Under the pieces are notes generated by a model, which did not search any database, had not been told where the DNA came from, and saw only the letters and a list, made by a program, of their open reading frames with translations. Position numbers and translations under genes: made by a program. 64,000 nucleotides of DNA, taken from an uncultured Paracoccaceae bacterium. GTDB taxonomy: Bacteria; Pseudomonadota; Alphaproteobacteria; Rhodobacterales; Rhodobacteraceae. The DNA is taken from contig CANKVU010000017.1 of the NCBI GenBank assembly GCA_947487205.1, positions 55,895-119,894 on the forward strand, written 5' to 3'. Position 1 is the first letter of the stretch; each line of letters starts with the position of its first letter. Below are positions 55,199-64,000 of the stretch, one piece after another.

Positions 55199-56602
55199 AT
55201 GACCGAGCCCCTGCGCCTGGGCTGGGAGGAATGGGTCGCCCTGCCCGATCTTGGGCTGCCCGCGCTCAAGGCGAAGATCGATACCGGTGCGAAGACATCG
55301 GCGCTCCACGCTTTCGAGATCGAGCCGTTCGGCCCCGCCGCGCGGCCCAAGGTCCGCTTCCTCATGTATCCGGTTCCGAACCGGCCGGACCTTGCGATCC
55401 CGTGTTCGGCGCCGGTGCTCGACCGGCGCGAAGTGATCTCGTCGAACGGCGAGGCCGAACTGCGCTATGTCATCGAGACGCGGATGAAGATGGGCGACCG
55501 CATCTGGCCGGCCGAGGTCACACTGACCGATCGCGGCTCCATGCAGTACCGGATGCTGATCGGGCGCCAGGGCATTCCCGACGACGCGGTCGTCGCGCCG
55601 CAGGACAGTTTCTGTCAGCCGCAAATCGGCTACGACGTCTATACCACCACGCGGGTCCGGGAAGTCGCACCGGATCGGGCGCTCCGCATCGCCGTGTTGA
55701 GCCGGGAGGCCAGCAACTACTCCACCCGCCGCCTGGTGGAAGAAGGCGAGGCGCGCGGTCACACCGTCGAGGTGATCGACACGCTGCGCTGCTACATGAC
55801 CCTCAATCCGCTGGCGCCGGACATCCATTACGACGGCAAGCGCCTGCCGCGCTACGACGCGGTGATCCCGCGTGTCGGCGCCTCGATCACCCCCTACGGC
55901 ACCGCGATCGTGCGTCAGTTCGAGACGATCGGGACCTGGGCCCTGAACGGGTCCGCCGGAATCACGGCGAGCCGGGACAAGCTTCATGCCCACCAGATCC
56001 TCGCGCGGCAGAAGATCGGCATGCCGGTCACCGCCTTCGCCTCCTCCCCCAAGGACACGACGAACCTGATCGGGATCGTCGGATCGGTGCCCCTGATCGT
56101 GAAGCTGCTGGAATCCACGCAGGGCAAGGGCGTGGTTCTCGCCGAGACGAAACAGGCGGCCGAAAGCGTGATCGACGCCTTCCGCGGCCTTCGCGCGAAC
56201 TTTCTCGTCCAACAATTCGTCAAGGAGGCCAACGGCGAAGACATACGCTGCATCGTCATGGGCGGCCGGGTGGAGGCCTCGATCAAGCGTACCGCCGCAC
56301 CGGGGGAGTTCCGGTCGAACCTGCACATGGGCGGCAGCGCAGCGCCCGCCAGGATCACGAAGCTGGAGCGGGAGACGGCGATCCGGGCGGCCCGTGCCTT
56401 CGGGCTGGGATTCGCGGGCGTCGACCTCCTGCGGTCCGCCGACGGACCGAAGGTGCTCGAGGTCAATTCCTCCCCCGGTCTCGAAGGCGCCGAAAAGGCC
56501 AGCGGCAAGAACCTCTGCGCCGCGCTCTACGACATGATAGAGAAACGCGTCCGCCCCGCACCGGCGCGAAAGTCCCGGCGCAGCCGCAGCCCCGCGGTCT
56601 GA
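55199..56602 (+). CDS. Fusion of RimB-like protease domain and RimK-like ligase
   Basis: A 467-aa two-domain protein. Residues 1-150 are the retropepsin-like RimB/'ATP-dependent zinc protease' domain ('[16 protein letters not shown]' with the aspartate, '[12 protein letters not shown]'). Residues 160-450 are an ATP-grasp RimK ligase ('[21 protein letters not shown]', '[20 protein letters not shown]', '[16 protein letters not shown]'). RimK adds glutamates to ribosomal protein S6 and RimB trims them, so adder and remover are joined here. Start MTEPLRLGW at 55199 has GAGGAG upstream. Confidence 0.9.
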   Translation: MTEPLRLGWEEWVALPDLGLPALKAKIDTGAKTSALHAFEIEPFGPAARPKVRFLMYPVPNRPDLAIPCSAPVLDRREVISSNGEAELRYVIETRMKMGDRIWPAEVTLTDRGSMQYRMLIGRQGIPDDAVVAPQDSFCQPQIGYDVYTTTRVREVAPDRALRIAVLSREASNYSTRRLVEEGEARGHTVEVIDTLRCYMTLNPLAPDIHYDGKRLPRYDAVIPRVGASITPYGTAIVRQFETIGTWALNGSAGITASRDKLHAHQILARQKIGMPVTAFASSPKDTTNLIGIVGSVPLIVKLLESTQGKGVVLAETKQAAESVIDAFRGLRANFLVQQFVKEANGEDIRCIVMGGRVEASIKRTAAPGEFRSNLHMGGSAAPARITKLERETAIRAARAFGLGFAGVDLLRSADGPKVLEVNSSPGLEGAEKASGKNLCAALYDMIEKRVRPAPARKSRRSRSPAV

Positions 56603-56666
56603 TCCCGCGGCCTCCGTTCCCATCGGCGCGCGGGACGCCGCGACCTCAGGTACCGGATACACCGCC

Positions 56667-58325
56667 ATGACGTTGCTGAGATTCGCGATCGCCTGCCTCG
56701 TCTGCCTGCTGGCAGCCCCGCCCCTGGGCGCTCAGGATGCGGGGGGCTCTCCGCCGGGCACCTATTTTCCCGCGCCCGTACTCAACGCCGGGCTGGGGCA
56801 GCGACCCGACCGGGTGGATCTCGCCACCCCCCAGGGCGCGATCGAAAGCTTCCTGGACGCGATCGAGCGCGACGACGCGCGGGCCGCCGCTCATGTCCTG
56901 AACCTCAACGAATTGCCGCCCGACGCACAGGCGGAGCGGGGACCGGAGCTCGCCCGGCAGCTTGCCACGGTGCTCCACCGTCGCGCGGTCCTGAGCTGGC
57001 GTACCCTTCTCGAACGGCCCGACGCGCTCGACGCGCGGCAGAGCAGCTCGGTCGCCATGGCCGGAGAGCCGCGCCGCTCGATCCTCCTCGGGGTTCTCGA
57101 CGAAGGCGCACGGGAAGCGGCAATCCGCCTCAACCGGGTCCGCCCGGAGGGAGAAGAGCCCGTCTGGGTCTTCTCGGAACGCACCGTCGCGCAGATCCCG
57201 GCGCTCGACGAACGCTACGGGCCCACGGTGTTGGAGCGCGCCCTGCCCGACTGGACGACGGAGCCGACGCGCCTCGGTCCCAGCCTGTGGACCGCGGCCG
57301 GTTTCCCGGTGATCGTCCTCGCATCCTGGGCCACGGGCTGGATCACGTGGCGGATCTTCCACTGGCTTTACGCCCGCGCAGAACGCTACTGGATACGGGT
57401 GGCGCTCGAATCGGTCCGCTGGCCCTCGATCATCGTCGCCTCGACCTCCATGATCCTGTTCCTGTCGCTCGACGTCTTCGCTGTCTCGGGCCCGGTCGCC
57501 TCGATCCTGACGCCGACGATCCTTGTCGGGTATGTCGTCGCGGTGATGATGTTCGGCATGTCGGCGCTCGATACCGCGCTGAATCGAATCGTGACGTTCG
57601 ATTCCGGGCGCCTGGCCGATCCCGAGAATTCCACCGTCCGCACGCAGGCGACGCTGATGACCGCGGCGCGGCGGGCGCTGATCGTGGCCGGCGTGATCGT
57701 CGGGGCGAGCATCGTGCTGGCCTCGGCCAACATCTATCGCTCGCTGGGCTTCTCCCTCCTGGCCTCGGCGGGGGCGGTGACGCTAATTCTGGGCTTTGCC
57801 GCGCGGCACGTGCTGGGCAACATCCTCGCCTCGCTGCAAATCGCGATCAACCGCTCCGCCCGGATCGGCGACCGCATCGTCTTCGAAGGCGATTTCGTCA
57901 CCGTCGAGCGCATCCATTTCACCTACATCCAGCTCAAGACGATGAAGGACAACCGGCTCGTCGTGCCCGTGAGCACCTTCGTGCAGGACAAGTTCGAGAA
58001 CTGGTCCATGGAGGACGGCGGCATGACCTGCCACGTCCCGATGACCTTCGCGCAGACGGCGGATCTGGACGTGATGGAGTCTCGCTTCTTCGACCTCGTC
58101 GAGCAGGAGCCGCTCATTCCCGACAAGACCACCGCCAGCATGTGGGTGATGTCGCAGGATGCCCTGGGGGTGAAGGTCCGCTTCCAGTTCCGCGTGGAAT
58201 CGCCTGCGGAAACCTGGACCACCGAGCGCCGCCTTCAGCGGCGGCTGCAACGGGCCGCGCAGGAACTGGCCCAAGAGAGCGGCACGCCCATCCTTCCCCA
58301 GGCGGCGGCGAATGCCGATGGTTGA
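56667..58325 (+). CDS. MscS-family mechanosensitive channel
   Basis: A 552-aa channel with a signal peptide ('MTLLRFAIACLVCLLAAPPLGA') and a 190-residue periplasmic part. Four to five membrane helices then lead to the pore helix 'GFAARHVLGNILASLQIAIN' and the cytoplasmic beta domain 'RIGDRIVFEGDFVTVERIHFTYIQLKTMKDNRLVVPVSTF'. It opens under membrane tension to release solutes in osmotic downshock. It is larger than MscS (286 aa) because of the N-terminal domain. sufT follows 61 bp later. Confidence 0.92.
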   Translation: MTLLRFAIACLVCLLAAPPLGAQDAGGSPPGTYFPAPVLNAGLGQRPDRVDLATPQGAIESFLDAIERDDARAAAHVLNLNELPPDAQAERGPELARQLATVLHRRAVLSWRTLLERPDALDARQSSSVAMAGEPRRSILLGVLDEGAREAAIRLNRVRPEGEEPVWVFSERTVAQIPALDERYGPTVLERALPDWTTEPTRLGPSLWTAAGFPVIVLASWATGWITWRIFHWLYARAERYWIRVALESVRWPSIIVASTSMILFLSLDVFAVSGPVASILTPTILVGYVVAVMMFGMSALDTALNRIVTFDSGRLADPENSTVRTQATLMTAARRALIVAGVIVGASIVLASANIYRSLGFSLLASAGAVTLILGFAARHVLGNILASLQIAINRSARIGDRIVFEGDFVTVERIHFTYIQLKTMKDNRLVVPVSTFVQDKFENWSMEDGGMTCHVPMTFAQTADLDVMESRFFDLVEQEPLIPDKTTASMWVMSQDALGVKVRFQFRVESPAETWTTERRLQRRLQRAAQELAQESGTPILPQAAANADG

Positions 58326-58386
58326 GGCTCTGGACGCGGCAGGTGCGTCTTCTTATGTATCTTGTGGCCATTCTGAAGGAACCGTC

Positions 58387-58746
58387 ATGTCCCAGACAGA
58401 CCAGCTCGAGGGCGCGCCGCTGATCAAGCCGTCCTCAACCGACCACCCTTTGCACGAGCAGGTGGTCGAGGCATGCCGCTCGGTCTACGACCCCGAGATC
58501 CCGGTCAATATCTACGATCTGGGCCTCGTCTACACGATCGAGATCAGCGCCGAGAACGACGTCGACGTGACGATGACCCTGACCGCCCCGGGATGCCCGG
58601 TCGCCGGGGAAATGCCGGGATGGGTGGCCGAGGCGATCGAGCCCCTGCCGGGCGTGCGGCAGGTCGACGTGCAGATCACCTGGGACCCGCCCTGGGGCAT
58701 GGACATGATGACCGACGAGGCGCGGCTGGAACTGGGCTTCATGTGA
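58387..58746 (+). CDS. sufT: SufT, DUF59-family Fe-S maturation protein
   Basis: A 119-aa MIP18/DUF59 protein. 'VYDPEIPVNIYDLGLVYTIEI' and 'TLTAPGCPVAGEMPGWV', with the single reactive cysteine, are the family core. SufT helps mature Fe-S proteins under high demand, including lipoyl synthase. It is commonly the last gene of the SUF operon, but here it lies about 40 kb away from the operon (11187-19712), behind an MscS channel gene. The ATG at 58387 is preferred to the track start. Confidence 0.92.
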   Translation: MSQTDQLEGAPLIKPSSTDHPLHEQVVEACRSVYDPEIPVNIYDLGLVYTIEISAENDVDVTMTLTAPGCPVAGEMPGWVAEAIEPLPGVRQVDVQITWDPPWGMDMMTDEARLELGFM

Positions 58747-58787
58747 TCCCCACGCGCCCCGGTGCGCGACAGGGAAGGCCGTCGAGG

Positions 58788-58819
58788 GGGCGGCGCGGAG
58801 CGATCCGCGCCGCCCCTTT
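58788..58819 (+). terminator. Terminator after sufT
   Basis: GGGCGGCGCGGA-GCGA-TCCGCGCCGCCC is a perfect 12-bp stem with a tetraloop, followed by CTTTGCG, about 40 bp past the sufT stop. Confidence 0.75.
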
Positions 58820-58949
58820 GCGTGTCGGAACACCGGCCGCTCCGGACCGGCTTGCCGCGGCGTGTCATCGCGCCGTAACCCTTCGGTCACGGAACCGAGA
58901 TCCGTCCGGCCCATGGCTGATCGGGTCGATACTCAGAAAGGAGTTCTTC

Positions 58950-60161
58950 ATGCCGATCCGCATCCTGCTACTTCCGGCTGCGTTGCTCGCCGCCGCCCCG
59001 GCCCTCGCCCAAGAGGGCGGAGTGGATTACGGGCCGCGACCCGGATACCTCGTGGGCAAGCTCGAGGACGGATCCCTCAAGGACGAACTCATGTCGTGCC
59101 TGGGACAATCCGGGAGCCCGACGAAGTTCTCCATCGGCCATCGCGGCGCGCCGCTCATGTTCCCCGAGCATACCGAGGAGTCGAACCGGGCCGCCGCCAC
59201 GATGGGGGCCGGCATCCTGGAATGCGACGTGACCTTTACCTCCGACCGGGAACTGGTCTGCCGCCACGCGCAGAACGACCTGCACACGACGACGAACATC
59301 CTGACGACCGACCTCGCCCGGAAATGCACGACACCCTTCTCTCCCGCCGGGGACGGGGCGGATGCGACGGCCGAGTGCCGCACCTCGGACGTCACGCTCG
59401 ACGAGTTTCTTACCCTCGTGCCCAAGATGGACAGCTTCGATGCCGCAGCGACCACGGCAGAGGATTTCCAGGGCGGCGTCGCCCCGTGGCGGACCACGCT
59501 CTATTCAGACGGCGCACACCTTCTGACCCATGCCGGGTCGATCGAACTCTTCGACAGCCTCGGAGCCGATTTCACGCCCGAACTGAAGGCGCCGGCGGTC
59601 GAGATGCCGTTCGACGGCTACAGCCAGGAGGCTTACGCCCAGGCCCTTATCGACGAGTACAAGCAGGCCGGAATCGACCCATCCCGCGTCTGGCCGCAGA
59701 GCTTCGCGCTGGAGGATGTCCGCTACTGGATCGAGAACGAGCCCGAATTCGGCCGGCAGGCCGTCTATCTGATGGACGAGGACGAAACGGTCAAGGGCTA
59801 CGATCCGAACGATCCCGACACCTGGCCCCAGCCCATGGCCGAGTTGAAGGAGATGGGGGTGAACTACATCGCGCCCCCGATCTGGATGCTGCTGACGCTG
59901 GAGGAGGGGCGGATGGTTCCTTCGGCGCTGGCCAGGGAGGCCAAGGCGGCGGGGCTGGAGATGATCGCCTGGTCGCTCGAGCGGTCCGGGCCGCTGACGG
60001 ATGGCGGCGGCTGGTACTTCCAGTCCGTCTCGGAGGTTATCGACGGCGCCGAGGATTACCTCAACGTCGCCGATGTCCTGGCCCAGGATGTTGGCGTTTC
60101 AGGCATCTTCTCGGACTGGCCGTCCACGGTCACCTTCTACGCCAATTGCAAGGGGCTCTGA
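58950..60161 (+). CDS. Secreted glycerophosphodiester phosphodiesterase-family protein
   Basis: A 403-aa periplasmic enzyme with a signal peptide ('MPIRILLLPAALLAAAPALA'). It has the GDPD core 'SIGHRGAPLMFPEHTEES' with the HR pair, metal-binding 'ILECDVTFTSDRELVCRHAQNDLHTTTNI', and late-barrel 'GVNYIAPPIWMLL' and 'AKAAGLEMIAWSLE'. It likely hydrolyses deacylated phospholipid or a related diester to glycerol-phosphate. AAAGGAG lies eight bases before the ATG. An imperfect hairpin (gtaacccttcggtcac) lies upstream. Confidence 0.9.
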   Translation: MPIRILLLPAALLAAAPALAQEGGVDYGPRPGYLVGKLEDGSLKDELMSCLGQSGSPTKFSIGHRGAPLMFPEHTEESNRAAATMGAGILECDVTFTSDRELVCRHAQNDLHTTTNILTTDLARKCTTPFSPAGDGADATAECRTSDVTLDEFLTLVPKMDSFDAAATTAEDFQGGVAPWRTTLYSDGAHLLTHAGSIELFDSLGADFTPELKAPAVEMPFDGYSQEAYAQALIDEYKQAGIDPSRVWPQSFALEDVRYWIENEPEFGRQAVYLMDEDETVKGYDPNDPDTWPQPMAELKEMGVNYIAPPIWMLLTLEEGRMVPSALAREAKAAGLEMIAWSLERSGPLTDGGGWYFQSVSEVIDGAEDYLNVADVLAQDVGVSGIFSDWPSTVTFYANCKGL

Positions 60162-60163
60162 TC

Positions 60164-60190
60164 GCCCGCCTTTGCATATGCGGCGGGCGG
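60164..60190. terminator. Possible two-way terminator between convergent genes
   Basis: CGCCCGCC and GGCGGGCG form an 8-bp stem around an 11-base loop, between the GDPD stop and the convergent hydrolase stop. No clear T-tract is present. Confidence 0.45.
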
Positions 60191-60217
60191 CCCTGCGACC
60201 GCCCGTTCGCTTGACTC

Positions 60218-61024
60218 TTATCCTTTCAGGAAATCGACCAGGTCGCGGTTGAGCATTTCGGCATGGGTCGCCGTCAGGCCATGCGGAGCGCCGTCGTATT
60301 CCTTCAACGTGGATTTCCGGATCGCGGCGGCGGCGGCGCGGCCCGACGTGTCGATCGGGACGATATCGTCCCCCGTGCCGTGTACGACCAGCGTGGGTAT
60401 GTCGAACTTCTCGACGTCCGGGCGCAGATCGGTGTGTCCGAAGGCGTCGATGCAATCCAGCGTCGCCTTCGGAGACGCCATCATCGCCATGTTCCACGTC
60501 CAGTCGAGCGTCGCCTCCCCGGCCTTGCCGCCATAGAAGCCCGGGAAAAAATCCTTCATGAAGCCCGGCCGGTCTTTCCTGATGCCGTCCTTCATCTGCC
60601 CGAACACGCTCTCGTCGACACCATTCTTGTTGTCGCCGGTCTTCTTCATGAACGGCGCGATCGACGAAACCAGCACCGCCTGGCGCAACTTGGCCGTCCC
60701 GTGGCGGCCGATGAAGCGCGCGACCTCGCCCCCGCCCATCGAAAACCCGCAGATCGTCGCGTCCCGCAGGTCGAGAGCCGTGATGACGCTGTTCAGGTCG
60801 TCGGCCATCGTGTCGTAATCGTATCCCTGGAACGGCTGGCCCGACCGTCCGAAGCCACGCCGGTCATAAGCGATGACGCGAAAGCCCGCCTCGGTCAGCG
60901 CGAGCGCCTGATGTTCCCAGCTGTCGGCGTTCAGCGGCCACCCGTGGATCAGCACCACCGGGCGGCCCTGCCCCCAATCCTTGACGTAGAGTTCGGTCTT
61001 GTCCGCGGTCTGAACGATGGGCAT
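60218..61024 (-). CDS. Chloroperoxidase-like alpha/beta hydrolase
   Basis: A 268-aa alpha/beta hydrolase of the non-haem chloroperoxidase/arylesterase group: '[17 protein letters not shown]', '[14 protein letters not shown]', nucleophile '[16 protein letters not shown]' (Ser about 97), Asp in '[12 protein letters not shown]' and His in '[13 protein letters not shown]'. In this group perhydrolase activity is a side activity of a serine esterase. Start [13 protein letters not shown] (61024). It is divergent from hisA. Confidence 0.9.
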   Translation of the reverse strand: MPIVQTADKTELYVKDWGQGRPVVLIHGWPLNADSWEHQALALTEAGFRVIAYDRRGFGRSGQPFQGYDYDTMADDLNSVITALDLRDATICGFSMGGGEVARFIGRHGTAKLRQAVLVSSIAPFMKKTGDNKNGVDESVFGQMKDGIRKDRPGFMKDFFPGFYGGKAGEATLDWTWNMAMMASPKATLDCIDAFGHTDLRPDVEKFDIPTLVVHGTGDDIVPIDTSGRAAAAAIRKSTLKEYDGAPHGLTATHAEMLNRDLVDFLKG

Positions 61025-61191
61025 CGGTCTGCTCCTTCCCTTCGGGTCGGACCACCAACACCGTAGCCGGGGCGCCGTTCCGTCGCGGGCCGGTCCGGCG
61101 CCCGGCGCGGGACGCAGCGCCGGACCGGCTTGGCAAATCCGGCATGGGCTGTCACAGACGCGGTCGTCTCGACCACGAGGGAAGAACGGCG

Positions 61192-61911
61192 ATGATCCTC
61201 TATCCGGCGATCGACCTGAAGGACGGCCAATGCGTGCGCCTGCTCCGGGGCGACATGAACGCGGCCACCGTCTTTGGCGAGGACCCGGCCGCGCAGGCGA
61301 CGACGTTCCAGAATGCGGGCTGCGAATGGCTGCACCTCGTCGATCTGAACGGGGCCTTCGCGGGCCGTCCCGTGAACGGCGCCGCGGTCGAGGCGATCCT
61401 TGCGCGGGTCGATGTCCCCGCCCAGCTCGGCGGCGGCATCCGAGACATGGAGACGATCGAGGCGTGGCTCGACAAGGGCCTGGCAAGGGTGATCCTCGGC
61501 ACCGTCGCGGTGGAGGATCCCGCGCTCGTGCGCCGTGCCGCGCGGGCCCATCCGGGCCGCATCGCCGTCGGACTCGATGCGCGGGCTGGCAAGGTCGCAA
61601 CGCGCGGCTGGGCGGAGGCGACCGATCGCGACGCGCTCGACATCGCGCGGGAGTTCGAAGACGCGGGCGTGGCCGCCATCATCTATACCGACATCGACCG
61701 CGACGGCGCCATGGGAGGGCCGAATGTTCCGGCGACGGAGGCGCTCGCCCGGGCCGTCTCGATCCCCGTCATCGCCAGCGGCGGCGTCTCCTCCCTCGAC
61801 GATCTGGTCACTCTCCGCGATACCGGCGTCATCGCCGGCGCGATCTCCGGCCGTGCGCTCTATGACGGGGCGCTGGACCTGGGGTCTGCCCTCGCGGCGC
61901 TGCGCCGCTAG
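61192..61911 (+). CDS. hisA: HisA, ProFAR isomerase (histidine synthesis)
   Basis: A 239-aa (beta-alpha)8 barrel that isomerises ProFAR to PRFAR. Catalytic Asp8 is in '[19 protein letters not shown]', the second Asp in '[17 protein letters not shown]', and phosphate-binding blocks are '[15 protein letters not shown]' and '[13 protein letters not shown]'. The start is ATG 61192 (MILYPAID). hisF follows after 140 bp. Confidence 0.96.
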   Translation: MILYPAIDLKDGQCVRLLRGDMNAATVFGEDPAAQATTFQNAGCEWLHLVDLNGAFAGRPVNGAAVEAILARVDVPAQLGGGIRDMETIEAWLDKGLARVILGTVAVEDPALVRRAARAHPGRIAVGLDARAGKVATRGWAEATDRDALDIAREFEDAGVAAIIYTDIDRDGAMGGPNVPATEALARAVSIPVIASGGVSSLDDLVTLRDTGVIAGAISGRALYDGALDLGSALAALRR

Positions 61912-62051
61912 CCCGCCGCTCCTGTGGACCTTCGCAGTCCCCAGAAATGTCCGCGATCCAGGCCCCCAACCCAGTTCGTCGCGGCGGAAAGTCATCGCGG
62001 GAACACCGTCTTCCTCTTCCCCCTCGGGCACGCCCGCGATACGACCGCTCC

Positions 62052-62813
62052 ATGCTGAAGACCCGCATCATCCCCTGCCTCGACGTGGCCGACGGCCGCG
62101 TGGTCAAGGGCATCAACTTCGTGGACCTTCGCGATGCCGGCGACCCGGTGGAGGCCGCAAAGGCCTATGACGCGGCTGGCGCGGACGAGCTCTGCTTCCT
62201 CGACATCCATGCCACGCACGAGAACCGCGGGACGATGTTCGACCTGGCCCGCCGCACGGCCGAGCATTGCTTCATGCCGCTGACGGTGGGGGGCGGCGTC
62301 CGCACGCCGGACGACGTGCGCAATCTGCTGCTCGCCGGCGCCGACAAGGTCAGCTTCAATTCCGCGGCGGTCGCTGATCCCGATGTCGTCGCGCGCGCCG
62401 CCGCCCGGTTCGGCGCGCAGTGCATCGTGGTGGCCATCGACGCCAAGACCGTCGCCCCGGGGAGGTGGGAGATCTTCACGCATGGGGGCCGGAGACCCAC
62501 CGGCATCGACGCGGTGCAGTTCGCGCAGACCGTGGTCGCCAAGGGCGCCGGAGAGCTCCTGCTGACATCGATGGACCGCGATGGCACACGGTCGGGATTC
62601 AACCTGCCCCTTACCCGGGCGATCTCGGACGCCGTTCCGGTGCCCGTCATCGCCTCGGGTGGCGTCGGAACCCTCGACCACCTGGTCGAGGGCGTGCAGG
62701 AGGGCGGCGCCTCGGCGGTGCTGGCCGCCTCGATCTTCCACTTTGGCGAATTCACCATCGCGGAGGCGAAGGCGCACATGGCCAGTGCCGGCATTCCCGT
62801 GAGGCCCGCATGA
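62052..62813 (+). CDS. hisF: HisF, imidazole glycerol phosphate synthase cyclase subunit
   Basis: A 253-aa barrel that turns PRFAR and ammonia into imidazole glycerol phosphate, with HisH as glutaminase. Catalytic Asp11 lies in '[20 protein letters not shown]' and Asp130 lies in the 'VVAIDAKTV' strand. Phosphate blocks are '[30 protein letters not shown]' (split) and '[12 protein letters not shown]'. The ATG at 62052 is used. The stop overlaps hisE (ATGA). hisH is not in the window. Confidence 0.96.
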   Translation: MLKTRIIPCLDVADGRVVKGINFVDLRDAGDPVEAAKAYDAAGADELCFLDIHATHENRGTMFDLARRTAEHCFMPLTVGGGVRTPDDVRNLLLAGADKVSFNSAAVADPDVVARAAARFGAQCIVVAIDAKTVAPGRWEIFTHGGRRPTGIDAVQFAQTVVAKGAGELLLTSMDRDGTRSGFNLPLTRAISDAVPVPVIASGGVGTLDHLVEGVQEGGASAVLAASIFHFGEFTIAEAKAHMASAGIPVRPA

Positions 62814-63124
62814 GCGACCGTGCCCTCGATCGCCTTGCCGCCACGATCGCCCGGCGCCGCGATGCCGCGCCGGGGTCGAGCTGGACGGCGACCCTGTTGG
62901 CCAGTGGACCGGAGAAATGCGCCGAAAAGTTTGGCGAAGAGGCGATAGAGGCGGTGATCGAGGCGGTCCGGGGCGACCGCGTGCGGCTGACGGCCGAGGC
63001 GGCCGATGTCCTCTACCATCTGCTGGTCATGTGCGCGTCCCGCGGCGTGTCGTTGGCCGAAATCGAGCGGGAACTGTCCCGACGGGAAGGGGAATCGGGC
63101 CTGTCGGAGAAGGCCCGACGCTAG
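62810..63124 (+). CDS. hisE: HisE, phosphoribosyl-ATP pyrophosphohydrolase
   Basis: A 104-aa MazG-like enzyme for the second step of histidine synthesis, separate from HisI as is usual in alphaproteobacteria. Its core is '[19 protein letters not shown]' and '[18 protein letters not shown]' with the metal-binding acidic residues. It is coupled to hisF. The stop overlaps the convergent dehalogenase stop (ctag). Confidence 0.94.
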   Translation: MSDRALDRLAATIARRRDAAPGSSWTATLLASGPEKCAEKFGEEAIEAVIEAVRGDRVRLTAEAADVLYHLLVMCASRGVSLAEIERELSRREGESGLSEKARR

Positions 63125-63768
63125 GCGAGCAGCGCCTCCACCACGCCGGGCAACGTATCGGCCGTCGCATTCGGCACCTGCATGACCGCGGAATAGGGCG
63201 TTCCCCGATCGACATATCCCGCCTGCAAGCCGGCGGACAGGGCGCCTTGGCAATCCCAGGCATGACAGGCAACCAGCGCCATCTGTTCCGGCGCCACGCC
63301 CGCGGCGTTCGCGGCATAGGTATAGACCCGCTCTCGCGGCTTCCACATGCCGATCTCGTCGATCGAGATGCTCCGCACCACGAACTCCGACAGTCCGTTG
63401 CGATTCAACAGGGTTTCGGTCACATCCGGATCGCCGTTCGTCAGGCAGAAGGCGGGCACGCCGCGGCGGCGCAGCAGCTCGAACGTCGGGCGCACATCGT
63501 CATGGGCCGTCAACTCGGGAAACCCTTCGAACACCACGTCCTGGTCGGGGCCGGGCACGCCCATCTGACCCAGCGTCGCGGCCGCGACCTCCCGGAAGGG
63601 CTTGTAGATCCCCACCGTGTCGAGCGCGAAGGCGTCGCGCAGAAGGGCGGCGAAGAATGGTTCCAGATCCCCTTCGCGAAGTCCGATCCGCGCCAGTCGT
63701 GGACGCAGAGGCTCAAGGGGAAAGAGCGTTTCGATCACGTCGAAGGCGACGGCTTTCGGTGCGGGCAT
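63121..63768 (-). CDS. Haloacid dehalogenase type II / HAD hydrolase
   Basis: A 215-aa HAD hydrolase similar to L-2-haloacid dehalogenase: nucleophile Asp in '[17 protein letters not shown]', motif II 'FCLTNGDPD', lysine in '[15 protein letters not shown]' and motif IV '[15 protein letters not shown]' with 'HxWD'. The second Asp of motif I is replaced by Glu/Thr ('DVIET'), as in dehalogenases, which lack the phosphatase Asp+2. The physiological substrate is unknown. It is convergent with hisE. Confidence 0.86.
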   Translation of the reverse strand: MPAPKAVAFDVIETLFPLEPLRPRLARIGLREGDLEPFFAALLRDAFALDTVGIYKPFREVAAATLGQMGVPGPDQDVVFEGFPELTAHDDVRPTFELLRRRGVPAFCLTNGDPDVTETLLNRNGLSEFVVRSISIDEIGMWKPRERVYTYAANAAGVAPEQMALVACHAWDCQGALSAGLQAGYVDRGTPYSAVMQVPNATADTLPGVVEALLA

Positions 63769-63786
63769 GACATCCTCCTGTCGGCG

Positions 63787-63813
63787 GGAACGCCCGGATC
63801 GGGCGCCCGTTCC
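63787..63813 (-). terminator. Imperfect hairpin between lipA and the dehalogenase gene
   Basis: GGAACG+CCCG pairs with CGGG+CGTTCC around a GAT loop with a CGCC bulge, located 17 bp past the lipA stop on the minus strand. Confidence 0.35.
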
Positions 63814-63829
63814 GCGGGCGGCGTGCGTC

Positions 63830-64000
63830 TCAGGCGGTGCGCGCCTGCCGCGCCGCCTTGAGGCGGGCGAAATCGTCCCCGGCGTGGTAGCTCGACCGGG
63901 TGAGGGGGGTGGCGGAGACCATCAGGAAGCCCTTGCCCCAGGCGGCCGCCTCGTATCCGGCGAATTCCGCCGGCGTCACGTAGCGATCGACCGCGTGGTG
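63830..64000 (-). CDS. lipA: Lipoyl synthase, C-terminal part only
   Basis: Only the last 56 residues are in the window: '[20 protein letters not shown]', then '[22 protein letters not shown]' and a basic end. 'FLMVSxxPLTRSSxHAGDDF' is the invariant LipA C terminus, including the serine that ligates the auxiliary cluster. LipA is a radical-SAM Fe-S enzyme that inserts sulfur into octanoyl-lipoyl domains, so it depends on the SUF/SufT machinery in this window. The radical SAM domain lies beyond the edge. It is missing from the ORF track because it is partial. Confidence 0.93.
   Translation of the reverse strand, partial: HHAVDRYVTPAEFAGYEAAAWGKGFLMVSATPLTRSSYHAGDDFARLKAARQARTA

Noticed and set aside
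54538-56670. 710-aa plus-strand ORF
   Set aside because: Antisense to tgt and out of frame with the RimB-RimK gene; arginine-rich shadow translation.
58870-58892. Pho-box or riboswitch upstream of the GDPD gene
   Set aside because: There is only an imperfect hairpin (gtaacccttcggtcac); the spaced direct repeats of a Pho box are absent.

Overview
The window is high-GC, densely packed alphaproteobacterial chromosome. Gene families and gene order point to the Rhodobacterales (Rhodobacteraceae/Roseobacteraceae group). The main reasons are a SUF operon led by an IscR that lacks the usual cluster-binding cysteines, an RF1-PrmC pair, an ornithine-lipid acyltransferase and lipoyl synthase. Many start/stop overlaps (ATGA, GTGA) show tight translational coupling. 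I saw no insertion sequence, prophage, CRISPR array or rRNA operon.

Layout. 1-1407 (minus): prmC (cut by the window edge) and prfA. 1561-10346 (plus): a dipeptide/oligopeptide ABC transporter (dppABCDF) with an AtoE-type short-chain fatty acid transporter gene between dppC and dppD, then a xylonate-dehydratase-like IlvD/Edd enzyme. 10347-11133: a gene-poor stretch and tRNA-Arg(CCG). 11187-19712 (minus): a ten-gene SUF Fe-S assembly operon (iscR, IscS-like desulfurase, sufB, three small genes, sufC, sufD, two Yip1-like membrane proteins, sufS), with an Irr/ICE-like palindrome upstream. 19901-25507: an alpha/beta hydrolase and a phospho-signalling cluster of an FHA protein, an unknown helical protein, a Ser/Thr kinase and a vWA protein. 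The kinase reading frame is broken at a C7 run that looks like a -1 frameshift signal. 25620-33305 (plus): a TrpD2-like transferase, an ATP-grasp/CocE-hydrolase pair, and a coupled small-membrane-protein/sulfotransferase/arylsulfotransferase trio.

33306-35293 is a gene-poor, decayed patch holding tRNA-Val(CAC) and a wrecked MTA/SAH-nucleosidase-like gene. 35293-43520 holds an EamA transporter, a LysE-type exporter, a DksA-like zinc finger, YebC, CysRS, an outer-membrane barrel protein with an Asp-rich loop, a Uup-type ABC-F ATPase, OlsB and MsrB. 43686-47042 is a coupled DeLey-Doudoroff-type sugar-acid operon (dgoK, dgoA, SMP-30 lactonase, aldose epimerase). 47030-64000 is mostly housekeeping: thrS, an ArsC-like protein, a cold-shock protein, lon, tgt, a RimB-RimK fusion, an MscS channel, sufT, a GDPD, an alpha/beta hydrolase, hisA-hisF-hisE, a haloacid dehalogenase, and the 3' end of lipA.

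How the genes may fit together. The SUF operon and the distant sufT supply Fe-S clusters, which the IlvD/Edd dehydratase and LipA both need. That dehydratase could also provide the dehydration step missing from the dgoKA operon. The most unusual region is the kinase/FHA/vWA cluster. There, a canonical-looking slippery heptamer followed by a perfect hairpin sits exactly where the soluble kinase frame must jump to reach a transmembrane tail. No computation was run; all calls come from reading the sequence and the ORF translations.
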